Origin: 2-12-FULL-35-23 sp965196985
Lineage (GTDB): Bacteria > Pseudomonadota > Gammaproteobacteria > UBA12402
Length of the DNA: 64,000 nt
Direction of reading: 5' to 3'
NCBI GenBank assembly: GCA_965196985.1
Contig: CBDALO010000201.1
Coordinates: 24,024-88,023 of the forward strand
Under the pieces are notes generated by a model. It saw only the letters and a program-made list of their open reading frames with translations. It did not search any database and was not told the DNA's origin. Shown here in pieces: positions 18,831-27,177 of this stretch. The position numbers were made by a program, and so were the translations under genes. The first letter of the stretch is position 1. Every line of letters begins with the position of its first letter.

Positions 18831-19387
18831 TTATGGGATGCTCACTCCTGTGTTGTTAAGAAAAAGCATGATGCTCGATAAATCATGCTCACCAAGGCAG
18901 GCCAACCAAAACGCTTGTGGATCACTATGTCGCCCAAGCTGTAACCACAACGGATGTGCTTTGATATGGAAGGAGTAATCAACGAAGTGGTCAACCAACC
19001 AGTGAAACCACCTAGCAACGGTGTGTCGACTAACACCTTGCTCCTGACCTGATGAGCTAATACTTTTCCCAGGAGCACGCTCATTAACACTGCCTGCTGA
19101 ACTGACCAGCAATACCAACGCTTTGGAGAAAGTATCTCAGGTAGGGTTGAACAAGTACGTTTACATTGATGACAATAAAATCTCAAAACAGGGGTGGGAT
19201 TTAAAGAGCGTCCTTTACCTGGGTTCCTATCTGGTTTTCGATCATATGATCCATGTGACCATAGTCCACCTGCACCGCAATGGCTGCACTGCTCTGGCCT
19301 TAGTAGCTCTGGATTTTTTTTCAGCAGGATCAGGTAATCACTCAGGCTTTTAATCGCTTTTATGATTCTGCGCATGACTAATTTCAC
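18831..19387 (-). pseudogene. Zinc-ribbon transposon protein (DUF6431-like), frameshifted (copy 1)
   Basis: The first frame (start about 19375-19387) gives CSHCGAGGLWSHGSYDRK and FYCHQCKRTCSTLPEILSP, two CxxC zinc-binding pairs, then RRWYCWSVQQ-like helices. The family's remaining sequence (VSRHTVARWFHWLV, GRHSDPQAFWLACLGEHD, NNTGVSIP) continues in a second frame, so a frameshift lies near 19060-19120. This protein type commonly accompanies such DDE/AAA+ transposons. Both copies carry the same shift, so the shift predates duplication or is used for recoding. Confidence 0.7.
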
Positions 19388-19553
19388 TATAGTTTTTATA
19401 TCAAGTTATTTTACCTTGATAGGTTACTAAAAACCTTGTTTATTATGAGATAAAACTAGCTCAATTCCCCTAAATAAAGATAGACGTAACACCATTGCAC
19501 AAGAGAAACTTTACCCTAAAAAAATAACAGCAGCAAGAGAACAAGCAGCACTA

Positions 19554-19581
19554 TTTTCCCGCGCTAACCGGCGCGGGAAAA
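19554..19581. repeat. Perfect 11-bp-stem hairpin
   Basis: TTTTCCCGCGC pairs with GCGCGGGAAAA around the loop TAACCG. It lies between the transposon end (19491) and the IS4 target site. On either strand it resembles a terminator with its A/T tracts inside the stem. No gene of the original host sequence is recognisable beside it. Confidence 0.7.
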
Positions 19582-19638
19582 CGCAGCAAGCAGACTCAAA
19601 GGACAACATTAACCACAATCACTGGGGCCTTTTTAGGG

Positions 19639-21086
19639 CAATGGCATTCGGTTAACGTGATTTTATGCTATTCTCTTGCTCCCTTGAATAACTAGCGGTG
19701 AATTTAACCGAAGGAGCGGAGCAGGTATGCAGGACTTTTGGATCCAGTTGCACGCAATATTAGCAGACTGTTGTGCAAAATTTGATGAAACCTGGCAGCA
19801 AAGAAAACGAGCAATAACGACTGAAATTCTAGTTGTTTTCATTTTAAAACTAGTACTGAGTAAAAATAATCAGGGTTATCAAATTTTATTAAACGAGCTT
19901 TGGGAGTCATCAGAATTGGCCTGTATTCAGGAAAAGCCGTTCGCTGCTTCATCCATATGTGAGGCTCGCCAAAAGATGCCGGAAGTGATATTTACCGACC
20001 TCAATCGTGCTGTTTTATTGGCGCGAGAAAAGCAGGAGCCATTACCTTTATGGCAAGGACATCGTGTTTTTGGCGTTGATGGCTCCAAAATAAATCTACC
20101 TCATGAATTACTCGCCGCTGGTTACATGGCACCTAATAAAGGCCAATACTACCCACAAGGAATTATGAGCGCATTATATCATTTAGGTAGTGGCTATATT
20201 TATGATATTACTCTCAATGCAGAACGAAGCGAACGGCATATTTTATTGGCGCACATGGAGACGATGCAACCTGGTGATGTCTTGGTTCTTGACCGAGGGT
20301 ATTTCAGCTATTTGATTTTAGTAAAAGCGATGGAAAAAGGCATCCACCTTATTTGTAGAATGCAGAGTGGCACTGTAAATACAGCCGTAAAACGTTTTTG
20401 GGAAAGTGATAGTCAAGATGAAATCATTACTTATAAGCCGTCAGTAGCTGTAAAGTACGAAAGTCGAAAGCAGGGTTATGAACTCGATATAAAACCGGTG
20501 AGGTTGCGATTAATTAAATATACTATTGGTGATGAAACTTATGTTTGTAGCACCACGTTGTTGGACCAAAAAAAATACCCGCTGGATGAATTTCCTAGTG
20601 TATATCATGGTCGCTGGGGAATTGAGGAGCTTTATAAAATATCCAAGGTGTTTATTGATATTGAAGAATTTCACAGTAAGTCAGAGCTTGGTGTAAAGCA
20701 AGAATGCTATGCGCATGCGCTAATCATAAACTTCGCACGAATTTTTGAGTCTGAGGCTAATAATCAGCTTCCACCACCCTCACCGAAGGGAAAGAATAAA
20801 CCTGAAAAGCAAGATGGCTATTGGCAAGATTTTGTTGGGGAAATAAAAAATATTAAAACTAATTTCAAAAACACATTACTGGTTATCGGTCGAAGTTTAG
20901 AAAAATTATTGTTGCCAGAAAATGATTCTGGTTTTCTTTGTATCCCGCTCATGCTTGGCAGCATTGCTCGCGTACGTCAAAAAATAAGAAGGGGTAGGCA
21001 TTCACCACGGCAATCTAGAAAGCCGGTTACAAAATGGTTAAATATTAGTGGAGGATCTGCCAAATATGCTTAACCGAATGCCATTG
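19639..21086 (+). mobile_element. IS4-family element, complete
   Basis: The element is 1448 bp with inverted ends CAATGGCATTCGGTTAA and a perfect 10-bp target duplication CTTTTTAGGG at 19629-19638 and 21087-21096. Confidence 0.95.
19727..21073 (+). CDS. IS4-family transposase
   Basis: The product is 448 residues. An N-terminal IS4 domain (FWIQLHAILADCCAKF) is followed by a DDE core: D in HRVFGVDGSKINLP, D in DVLVLDRGYFSYL, and the Y-(2)R-(3)E-(6)K signature YHGRWGIEELYKISK that defines the IS4 family. A GGAGC site lies seven bases before the ATG. It is unrelated in detail to the other IS4-type transposase in this window (27198-28430). The frame is intact and the target duplication is perfect, so this is a recent insertion. 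Confidence 0.95.
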   Translation: MQDFWIQLHAILADCCAKFDETWQQRKRAITTEILVVFILKLVLSKNNQGYQILLNELWESSELACIQEKPFAASSICEARQKMPEVIFTDLNRAVLLAREKQEPLPLWQGHRVFGVDGSKINLPHELLAAGYMAPNKGQYYPQGIMSALYHLGSGYIYDITLNAERSERHILLAHMETMQPGDVLVLDRGYFSYLILVKAMEKGIHLICRMQSGTVNTAVKRFWESDSQDEIITYKPSVAVKYESRKQGYELDIKPVRLRLIKYTIGDETYVCSTTLLDQKKYPLDEFPSVYHGRWGIEELYKISKVFIDIEEFHSKSELGVKQECYAHALIINFARIFESEANNQLPPPSPKGKNKPEKQDGYWQDFVGEIKNIKTNFKNTLLVIGRSLEKLLLPENDSGFLCIPLMLGSIARVRQKIRRGRHSPRQSRKPVTKWLNISGGSAKYA

Positions 21087-21447
21087 CTTTTTAGGGCCCC
21101 GGTTTCATGTGGATAAGTTGACCAATTTTCCCCTAATAAATTAGTTTCCTTTAAAAAAGGAATTAAAACGAAATCAAAAGGAGAAATAATTTAACTAAAA
21201 TGGCAACATTCTAACCAAGTGAGCAAAGCAAAAGAGCCTTATAATTCAAAAGGTTACGCCGGTTCCTTTGGACAAAAACGCTTATGGCGTTTTTGACGTG
21301 CGCATCCTTGATGCGCGGAAAACCCAGGCTTTGGGCCTGTGTCACTACGGAAACCGTAGTGACACAGGCCCAACAATTCACCCAATGGCAACACCAACCC
21401 AACCCCAAAACCCTGCATAATAATAACGCATTCGCTGGAAAACCCCT
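21087..21447. other. Non-coding stretch with clustered hairpins
   Basis: No convincing gene is present in these 361 bp. A run of three perfect hairpins occupies 21273-21373 (listed next). A TTCCTTT/AAAGGAA pair near 21145-21165 adds a fourth, weaker one. The segment is part of the old backbone, cut by an IS4 on the left and an IS66 remnant on the right. Confidence 0.6.
21273..21373. repeat. Three consecutive perfect hairpins
   Basis: Hairpin 1 (21273-21295) pairs CAAAAACGC with GCGTTTTTG. Hairpin 2 (21300-21316) pairs GCGCATC with GATGCGC. Hairpin 3 (21331-21373) has a perfect 20-bp stem, TT plus GGGCCTGTGTCACTACGG, around an AAA loop. The spacing is only 4-14 nt. Candidate roles are stacked terminators, a single-strand replication or transfer signal, or a recombination site. 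Confidence 0.8.
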
Positions 21448-22099
21448 GTGAGCTTGCGGTAAGTATGTGTGAACCAATAAGTTGGATAAGGTAAACTTTC
21501 GTTGCCGAGTACTTTATTGGGCTTGATAATTATCCATTATCTTCATTAACCTATTGACTTAGAAAAGAAAATTATTTTATTGTGACGACAGTTTCTTACG
21601 CATCACGTGAAATAATTATGCCAACCGCAACTGAAATACCGGATATAGCGACTAAATCAGAGCATGAAATTGCAGAATTTCGTGCTCGCTTGAATCAGTC
21701 CAATCTTGGTGATGAGGATAAGGAGCTTGCAGGTGGTTGTTTGGACCTTGCTCTTTGGTTGCCCGAGGTGCTTCAACAGCAGAAAATTACAATTAAACAA
21801 TTACGTGAACTTATTTTTGGAGCTGACAGTAATCAGTCACCCAAGAAGAATCAGGAGAATAAGGGCCAAGAATCTGAAAGTAATATTGAGGGTGTTGGCA
21901 ATAACTCTGACGATAATACATCAGGCAATAAAAAAGGTGATAGTCAATCAGATAAGAAAGGGAAATCCGGTCATGGCAGGCGAGGTAATCAGGATTACCG
22001 GAATGCCACTGATGTTTATTGCCATGTTGCTGACCATGCATGTGGCGATGCCTGTCCTGGAGGATGTGGTGGGAAACTGTATAAGGTTAAAAAAGCCGG
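21448..22099 (+). mobile_element. IS66 remnant (tnpC-proximal end)
   Basis: The segment begins GTGAGCTTGCGGTAAGTATG, the same end as the fuller IS66 at 49068, and is nearly identical to 49068-49719. It is cut at 22099 by an IS256 whose far side shows no matching target duplication, so the rest was deleted. Confidence 0.9.
21582..22099 (+). pseudogene. tnpC: IS66 transposase TnpC, N-terminal fragment
   Basis: About 170 residues remain, from MTTVSYASREIIMPTATEIP through the Ser/Asn/Gly-rich linker to the zinc-binding segment CGDACPGGCGGKLYKVKKAG. The sequence matches the 49202 copy. The catalytic domain is absent. Beyond 22099 the frame enters IS256 sequence (IERYFVCKNQ). Not functional. Confidence 0.9.
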
Positions 22100-23631
22100 G
22101 ATAGAGCGTTATTTTGTCTGTAAAAACCAACTTCAGTACTTAGAAAAACCTTTAAAATTCTAAATCGCACTCTATTGTACCTGTCTCATCGCATAATATC
22201 TTAAATTAATTATGCTAATCAATCTAAAAAATTATTTATACCTCAAATTTTTCTCCTCTCAAAATAAATTATTAACTTTTAGGTAATAGCAATTATATCT
22301 CGTTAATAAGAACAAGAATGATCTATCCTAAAACCCTATGAAGCCTTATTATTCACTTCAACTTAAGTATCTAGGTGATCCGCTCCACTGGTCATCAATT
22401 TCCACTAAAACAGCTGATACGAGCCTTAGGCACGATTCAGTATTAGGGAAAATTCCAACTGTATGCGTCCTTCTTTTTACCTCTCTGTTTACGCGCTCAG
22501 CTATGTTACTGGTTCTTAATCTTTTTTGATGCGGCCTGTCAAAGTTCATCACTACTAAGCCCTCCGGTATATTCACTTCCAACCAAGAAGAAAGCTCTGG
22601 TGCTGTTTGCTGATATTTATCTACCGCCATAGCCAATAGTCTTTCCGACTCATGAATGTTTGAGGCATTAAATATAGCTGTAATCTCCTCAGCTACTGGT
22701 TCCTTCATTGAGCGCTTTGGTATGTGAGCCTGAGCATTTTGCTGCAAATGAAATTGGCAGCGTTGCCAAGGAACACTGGGGAACACAGCTCTTCTAGCGG
22801 CTTTTAGGCCAGTATGAGCGTCGCTAGTAATCAACTCAATACCATGTATACCTCGCTCAACCAACTGCTGAAGAAAATCACGCCAATGTACCTCAGCCTC
22901 TGATAACGCAACAGAAACACCTAGCACTGTTCTCTTGCCGGTTGATTCATCAAAGCCATAGGCTATCAATACCGCACAGTCTTGTACTGTGCCGCTAGTG
23001 CGCACCTTCTCATAACGTGCATCTAGCCAAAGATATTTTATCTTTCCTAACGGCTTATTTCGCCATTTCTTTAAATCTTCATCCAACAATTTAGCGCAAC
23101 GGCTTACCTCTGTGCTTGAAATATCTGTTCCACAGAGTTGCTTTAGCACCTTTTCAACTTTGCGCGTGGAAACCCCATGCACATACATTTCAGCGACAGC
23201 CAGCTTAAGTGCTCTATCAGAGCGTACACCTCGCTCTAAGACTGATGGATAGAAGGCTTCATTGGAGTCTCTAACCTGCGGTATCTGTAGCTCAAGCTGA
23301 CCTTGACCTGTGTTAATTAACCTTGGTTTAAAGCCGTTCGCATATCCGTTTCTATCGCCAGTTCGCTCATAAGGACTGGCATTTAAATGGCGCTCCCTTT
23401 CTATTAACATAGCCTCATTCATCAACCTGGAGACAAGCTTAGGTAAAGCTTCAAACCCCTCCATCGCTAAAACATGTATGGCTTCTTCGATTAAGTTCTC
23501 ATTTTTATAGCAGCTCATTGTCATTCCTCTTTTTTGGTTAAGTTTACCTTAAAAGGAATTTCTAATCTGACTGAGTCGCCTGCTTATTTTCAGCAAGTCA
23601 ATGGAATTTACAGAAAGGATGGCGCACTAGC
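22100..23631 (-). mobile_element. IS256-family element, complete (copy 2)
   Basis: The element is 1532 bp with both ends intact. The left flank ends AAAGCCGG and the right flank starts CAATAACC, so no target duplication is present. A deletion or rearrangement took place on one side after insertion. Confidence 0.92.
22358..23518 (-). CDS. IS256-family transposase (copy 2)
   Basis: The product is 386 residues with D166, D233 and E341 conserved. It is identical in sequence to the 39063 copy and close to the consensus (MEGFEALPKL, FPSVPWQRC, NFDRPHQK). It starts at the ATG preceded by AGAGG. The element interrupts an IS66 tnpC and lies downstream of, and on the same strand as, the ankyrin gene. 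Confidence 0.93.
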   Translation of the reverse strand: MSCYKNENLIEEAIHVLAMEGFEALPKLVSRLMNEAMLIERERHLNASPYERTGDRNGYANGFKPRLINTGQGQLELQIPQVRDSNEAFYPSVLERGVRSDRALKLAVAEMYVHGVSTRKVEKVLKQLCGTDISSTEVSRCAKLLDEDLKKWRNKPLGKIKYLWLDARYEKVRTSGTVQDCAVLIAYGFDESTGKRTVLGVSVALSEAEVHWRDFLQQLVERGIHGIELITSDAHTGLKAARRAVFPSVPWQRCQFHLQQNAQAHIPKRSMKEPVAEEITAIFNASNIHESERLLAMAVDKYQQTAPELSSWLEVNIPEGLVVMNFDRPHQKRLRTSNIAERVNREVKRRTHTVGIFPNTESCLRLVSAVLVEIDDQWSGSPRYLS

Positions 23632-23832
23632 CAATAACCGGCTTAACACACTCATCTAAACTAAGTGACACTCATTTACACAACACCATTGTACAACCAA
23701 AACCAAGTAAAAGCGGCATGTTTAAGCCACAACCTGTTGACCAATCCATTACTAGGCAGCCTAACACACAACCAAAATTTAAATTGAGCTAAATCTGCTT
23801 ACTGTTAGGAAAAATTGATCGAAAAGTGAAAG

Positions 23833-23855
23833 CCCCCATAAGGAACCTTATAGGG
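23833..23855 (-). terminator. Terminator of the ankyrin gene
   Basis: On the minus strand CCCTATAAGG pairs with CCTTATGGGG around TT, immediately after the ankyrin stop codon, and GCTTTCACTTTTC follows. The U-tract is imperfect. Confidence 0.6.
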
Positions 23856-23857
23856 TC

Positions 23858-26842
23858 TTAACTATTTTTTGTGTATCGCACATAGTTTTGCCTACCTGTT
23901 GAGCATCTATTTCCATAGTTAGTGTTTGTATGACCACGCTTGAAAAAAGTTGAGCTGTTGTTTGATTGGTGGGCGCCACTATTTAATTTTAACACTCTGT
24001 TATTAGGATTGGTGTATTGATTGTTTATCAATGGTTGCCTAGATTGATCAGGCCATGAAAAGGCTCGCCAGTTTTGTCGTGCAGAAAAACCACGTTTATT
24101 TTTTTTATCTGGATCTGCGCCTTTCGATAAAAGAATGGTGCAAATACTAGAAAACAAAGTAGTAGTATTTCTTCTTTGCTTAGCTGAAGTTGCTGCAGCA
24201 TTTAATGGAGTAAAGCCATGATTATTTATTTGTTCTAAAAAAGCATTAAATTGAGAGCTGTCCTTGCCGCCAAAGGCGGTGTCGGCCGCCGCGATTAAGT
24301 CTTTCACCACCTCGAGGTGACCTTCTTTCGAAGCAGTATTCAAGGGGGAGAACTGATCTTTATTCGGTTGAGTCAGAAACGCGCGAAAGCCGTCAGTGTT
24401 CTTGCCGCCAAAGGCGGTGTCGGCCGCCGCGATTAAGTCTTTCACCACCTCGAGGTGACCTTCTTTCGAAGCAGTATTCAAGGGGGAGAACTGATCTTTA
24501 TTCGGTTGAGTCAGAAACGCGCGAAAGCCGTCAGTGTTCTTGCCGCCAAAGGCGGTGTCGGCCGCCGCGATTAAGTCTTTCACCACCTCGAGGTGACCTT
24601 CTTTCGAAGCAGTATTCAAGGGGGAGAACTGATCTTTATTCGGTTGAGTCAGAAACGCGCGAAAGCCGTCAGTGTTCTTGCCGCCAAAGGCGGTGTCGGC
24701 CGCCGCGATTAAGTCTTTCACCACCTTGAGGTGACCTTCTTTCGAAGCAGTATTCAAGGGGGAGAACTGATCTTTATTCGGTTGAGTCAGAAACGCGCGA
24801 AAGCCGTCAGTGTTCTTGCCGCCAAAGGCGGCGTCGGCCGCCGCGATTAAGTCTTTCACCACCTCGAGGTGACCTTCTTTCGAAGCAGTATTCAAGGGGG
24901 AGAACTGATCTTTATCTTTATGAGTCAGAAACGCGCGAAAGCCGTCAGTGTTCTTGCCGCCAAAGGCGGTGTCGGCCGCCGCGATTAAGTCTTTCACCAC
25001 CTCGAGGTGACCTTCTTTCGAAGCAGAATTCAAGGGGGAGAACTGATCTTTATTCGGTTGAGTCAGAAACGCGCGAAAGCCGTCAGTGTTCTTGCCGCCA
25101 AAGGCGGTGTCGGCCGCCGCGATTAAGCCTTTCACCACCTTGAGGTGACCTTCTTTCGAAGCAGTATTCAAGGGGGAGAACTGATCTTTATTCGGTTGAG
25201 TCAGAAACGCGCAAAAGCCGTCAGTGTTCTTGCCGCCAAAGGCGGTGTCGGCCGCCGCGATTAAGTCTTTCACCACCTCGAGGTGACCTTCTTTCGAAGC
25301 AGTATTCAAGGGGGAGAACTGATCTTTATTCGGTTGAGTCAGAAACGCGCGAAAGCCGTCAGTGTTCTTGCCGCCAAAGGCGGTGTCGGCCGCCGCGATT
25401 AAGTCTTTCACCACCTCGAGGTGACCTTCTTTCGAAGCAGTATTCAAGGGGGAGAACTGATCTTTATCTTTATGAGTCAGAAACGCGCGAAAGCCGTCAG
25501 TGTTCTTGCCGCCAAAGGCGGTGTCGGCCGCCGCGATTAAGTCTTTCACCACCTCGAGGTGACCCGCACAAGCAGCAGAATTCAAGGGGGAGAACTGATC
25601 TTTATTCGGTTGAGTCAGAAACGCGCGAAAGCCGTCAGTGTTCTTGCCGCCAAAGGCGGTGTCGGCCGCCGCGATTAAGTCTTTCACCACCTCGAGGTGA
25701 CCTTCTTTCGAAGCAGAATTCAAGGGGGAGAACTGATCTTTATTCGGTTGAGTCAGAAACGCGCGAAAGCCGTCAGTGTTCTTGCCGCCAAAGGCGGTGT
25801 CGGCCGCCGCGATTAAGTCTTTCACCACCTTGAGGTGACCTTCTTTCGAAGCAGTATTCAAGGGGGAGAACTGATCTTTATTCGGTTGAGTCAGAAACGC
25901 GCAAAAGCCGTCAGTGTTCTTGCCGCCAAAGGCGGTGTCGGCCGCCGCGATTAAGTCTTTCACCACCTCGAGGTGACCTTCTTTCGAAGCAGTATTCAAG
26001 GGGGAGAACTGATCTTTATCTTTATGAGTCAGAAACGCGCGAAAGCCGTCAGTGTTCTTGCCGCCAAAGGCGGTGTCGGCCGCCGCGATTAAGTCTTTCA
26101 CCACCTTGAGGTGACCTTCTTTCGAAGCAGTATTCAAGGGGGAGAACTGATCTTTATTCGGTTGAGTCAGAAACGCGCGAAAGCCGTCAGTGTTCTTGCC
26201 GCCAAAGGCGGTGTCGGCCGCCGCGATTAAGTCTTTCACCACCTCGAGGTGACCCGCACAAGCAGCAGAATTCAAGGGGGAGAACTGATCTTTATTCGGT
26301 TGAGTCAGAAACGCGCGAAAGCCGTCAGTGTTCTTGCCGCCAAAGGCGGTGTCGGCCGCCGCGATTAAGTCTTTCACCACCTCGAGGTGACCTTCTTTCG
26401 AAGCAGTATTCAAGGGGGAGAACTGATCTTTATTCGGTTGAGTCAGAAACGCGCGAAAGCCGTCAGTGTTGTTGCCGCCAAAGGCGGTGTCTAATTTTTG
26501 CAATGCAATGTTAATGATTTGACCGTTACCATATTTTGCGAGAGAGGTTAAAAAAGTCCACCTTTCTTTTTCATCAAGCCATAAATGTGGTGTGTCCTTC
26601 TCCTTCACTAGGAAATGTTTGTTATTTATTAGTATGATGAGGGTTTGATCAAGACTGGGAGTTTTTTTCATCCTGTGCACAAAAACATACACGCTTTCTT
26701 GTAAAAACAAACTTGCTTCAAGTGCATTATTTTGAAAGTGGCTAACTATCTGTTCATCAGTAATCTGTTGTAATAATATTTGCTTGCGTAATGTGCTTAT
26801 TGCTTCATCGTTGCGCGAACTTCTTAAGTGATAACTAGGCAT
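23858..26842 (-). CDS. Large ankyrin-type repeat protein, candidate effector
   Basis: The product is 994 residues. An N-terminal helical region (1-117) has no recognised domain. Sixteen tandem 46-residue units (118-853) follow, with the core FSPLNTASKEGHLEVVKDLI, which has the ankyrin helix pair (normally TPLHxAAxxGHxxVVxxLL) plus a longer loop DTAFGGKNTDGFRAFLT. A divergent last ankyrin unit follows (FTPLNAAA, TILLSKGADPDKKN), then a polar, Asn/Arg-rich tail. No signal peptide or transmembrane segment is visible. Ankyrin proteins of this kind in intracellular bacteria often act in the host, but delivery is inference. The repeats have far higher GC than either gene end, and the near-identical units suggest copy number is unstable. 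Confidence 0.85.
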   Translation of the reverse strand: MPSYHLRSSRNDEAISTLRKQILLQQITDEQIVSHFQNNALEASLFLQESVYVFVHRMKKTPSLDQTLIILINNKHFLVKEKDTPHLWLDEKERWTFLTSLAKYGNGQIINIALQKLDTAFGGNNTDGFRAFLTQPNKDQFSPLNTASKEGHLEVVKDLIAAADTAFGGKNTDGFRAFLTQPNKDQFSPLNSAACAGHLEVVKDLIAAADTAFGGKNTDGFRAFLTQPNKDQFSPLNTASKEGHLKVVKDLIAAADTAFGGKNTDGFRAFLTHKDKDQFSPLNTASKEGHLEVVKDLIAAADTAFGGKNTDGFCAFLTQPNKDQFSPLNTASKEGHLKVVKDLIAAADTAFGGKNTDGFRAFLTQPNKDQFSPLNSASKEGHLEVVKDLIAAADTAFGGKNTDGFRAFLTQPNKDQFSPLNSAACAGHLEVVKDLIAAADTAFGGKNTDGFRAFLTHKDKDQFSPLNTASKEGHLEVVKDLIAAADTAFGGKNTDGFRAFLTQPNKDQFSPLNTASKEGHLEVVKDLIAAADTAFGGKNTDGFCAFLTQPNKDQFSPLNTASKEGHLKVVKGLIAAADTAFGGKNTDGFRAFLTQPNKDQFSPLNSASKEGHLEVVKDLIAAADTAFGGKNTDGFRAFLTHKDKDQFSPLNTASKEGHLEVVKDLIAAADAAFGGKNTDGFRAFLTQPNKDQFSPLNTASKEGHLKVVKDLIAAADTAFGGKNTDGFRAFLTQPNKDQFSPLNTASKEGHLEVVKDLIAAADTAFGGKNTDGFRAFLTQPNKDQFSPLNTASKEGHLEVVKDLIAAADTAFGGKNTDGFRAFLTQPNKDQFSPLNTASKEGHLEVVKDLIAAADTAFGGKDSSQFNAFLEQINNHGFTPLNAAATSAKQRRNTTTLFSSICTILLSKGADPDKKNKRGFSARQNWRAFSWPDQSRQPLINNQYTNPNNRVLKLNSGAHQSNNSSTFFKRGHTNTNYGNRCSTGRQNYVRYTKNS
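24284..26491 (-). repeat. Sixteen tandem 138-bp repeats in ankyrin gene
   Basis: Units are 138 bp and nearly identical. Variation is limited to a few positions: TQPN or THKD, NTASKEG or NSAACAG, HLEVV or HLKVV, and FRAF or FCAF. Variant types recur in blocks (units 2-6 resemble 7-11), pointing to block duplication by unequal exchange. Such an array is prone to assembly collapse. Confidence 0.93.
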
Positions 26843-27088
26843 GTGGTTTAATATATAAAATTATTTTCTAAAGTAGATATTCGAATATAATAAAGGATAA
26901 AAATTAACAGATTATTTAGTTATTATTCAGGCTACTACAGAATATACCGATGGCATTGCCTTAAAGTAGCGGTAAATACCCGTGATAACCACAAATTAGC
27001 ACGGGTTTGAGGCTCGCCAGCAACAGGATTTAAATAATAAATGACCATTGCGATGAAAATACTACTGGTTATACGACTCAGTTTTTAC
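26843..27088. other. Non-coding upstream region of ankyrin gene
   Basis: This AT-rich sequence holds no gene. It should contain the ankyrin promoter on the minus strand; an AT-rich TATATTAAA-type stretch lies just before the ATG but I cannot assign boxes. A CCCGTG/CACGGG inverted pair spans about 26974-27006. Confidence 0.45.
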
Positions 27089-27177
27089 GGTTCTGTCGCA
27101 AATTAATGGTTATTTGATATAATACCGACCAAATTTAGCATTGAATAATAATGGAGTTATTATGGCGATTAGTTTTA

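Larger units (their letters stand above)
16057..19491 (-). mobile_element. DDE/AAA+ (Mu-like) transposon, truncated copy, carrying an IS110
   Basis: The 3435-bp segment is essentially identical to 43613-47047, with one base differing in the IS110 (17248 versus 44804). The right terminus is GACGTAACA at 19491, after which the two copies diverge. The left part, most of the ATPase gene and the left terminus, is missing beyond the ISKra4 joint. Confidence 0.85.

Noticed and set aside
21211..21477. 88-codon minus-strand frame through the hairpin cluster
   Set aside because: It crosses all three perfect hairpins and the IS66 end, and resembles no protein.
24284..26491. Regular repeats that could suggest a CRISPR-like array
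   Set aside because: The 138-bp units are in-frame coding repeats with no spacer structure and no cas genes nearby.
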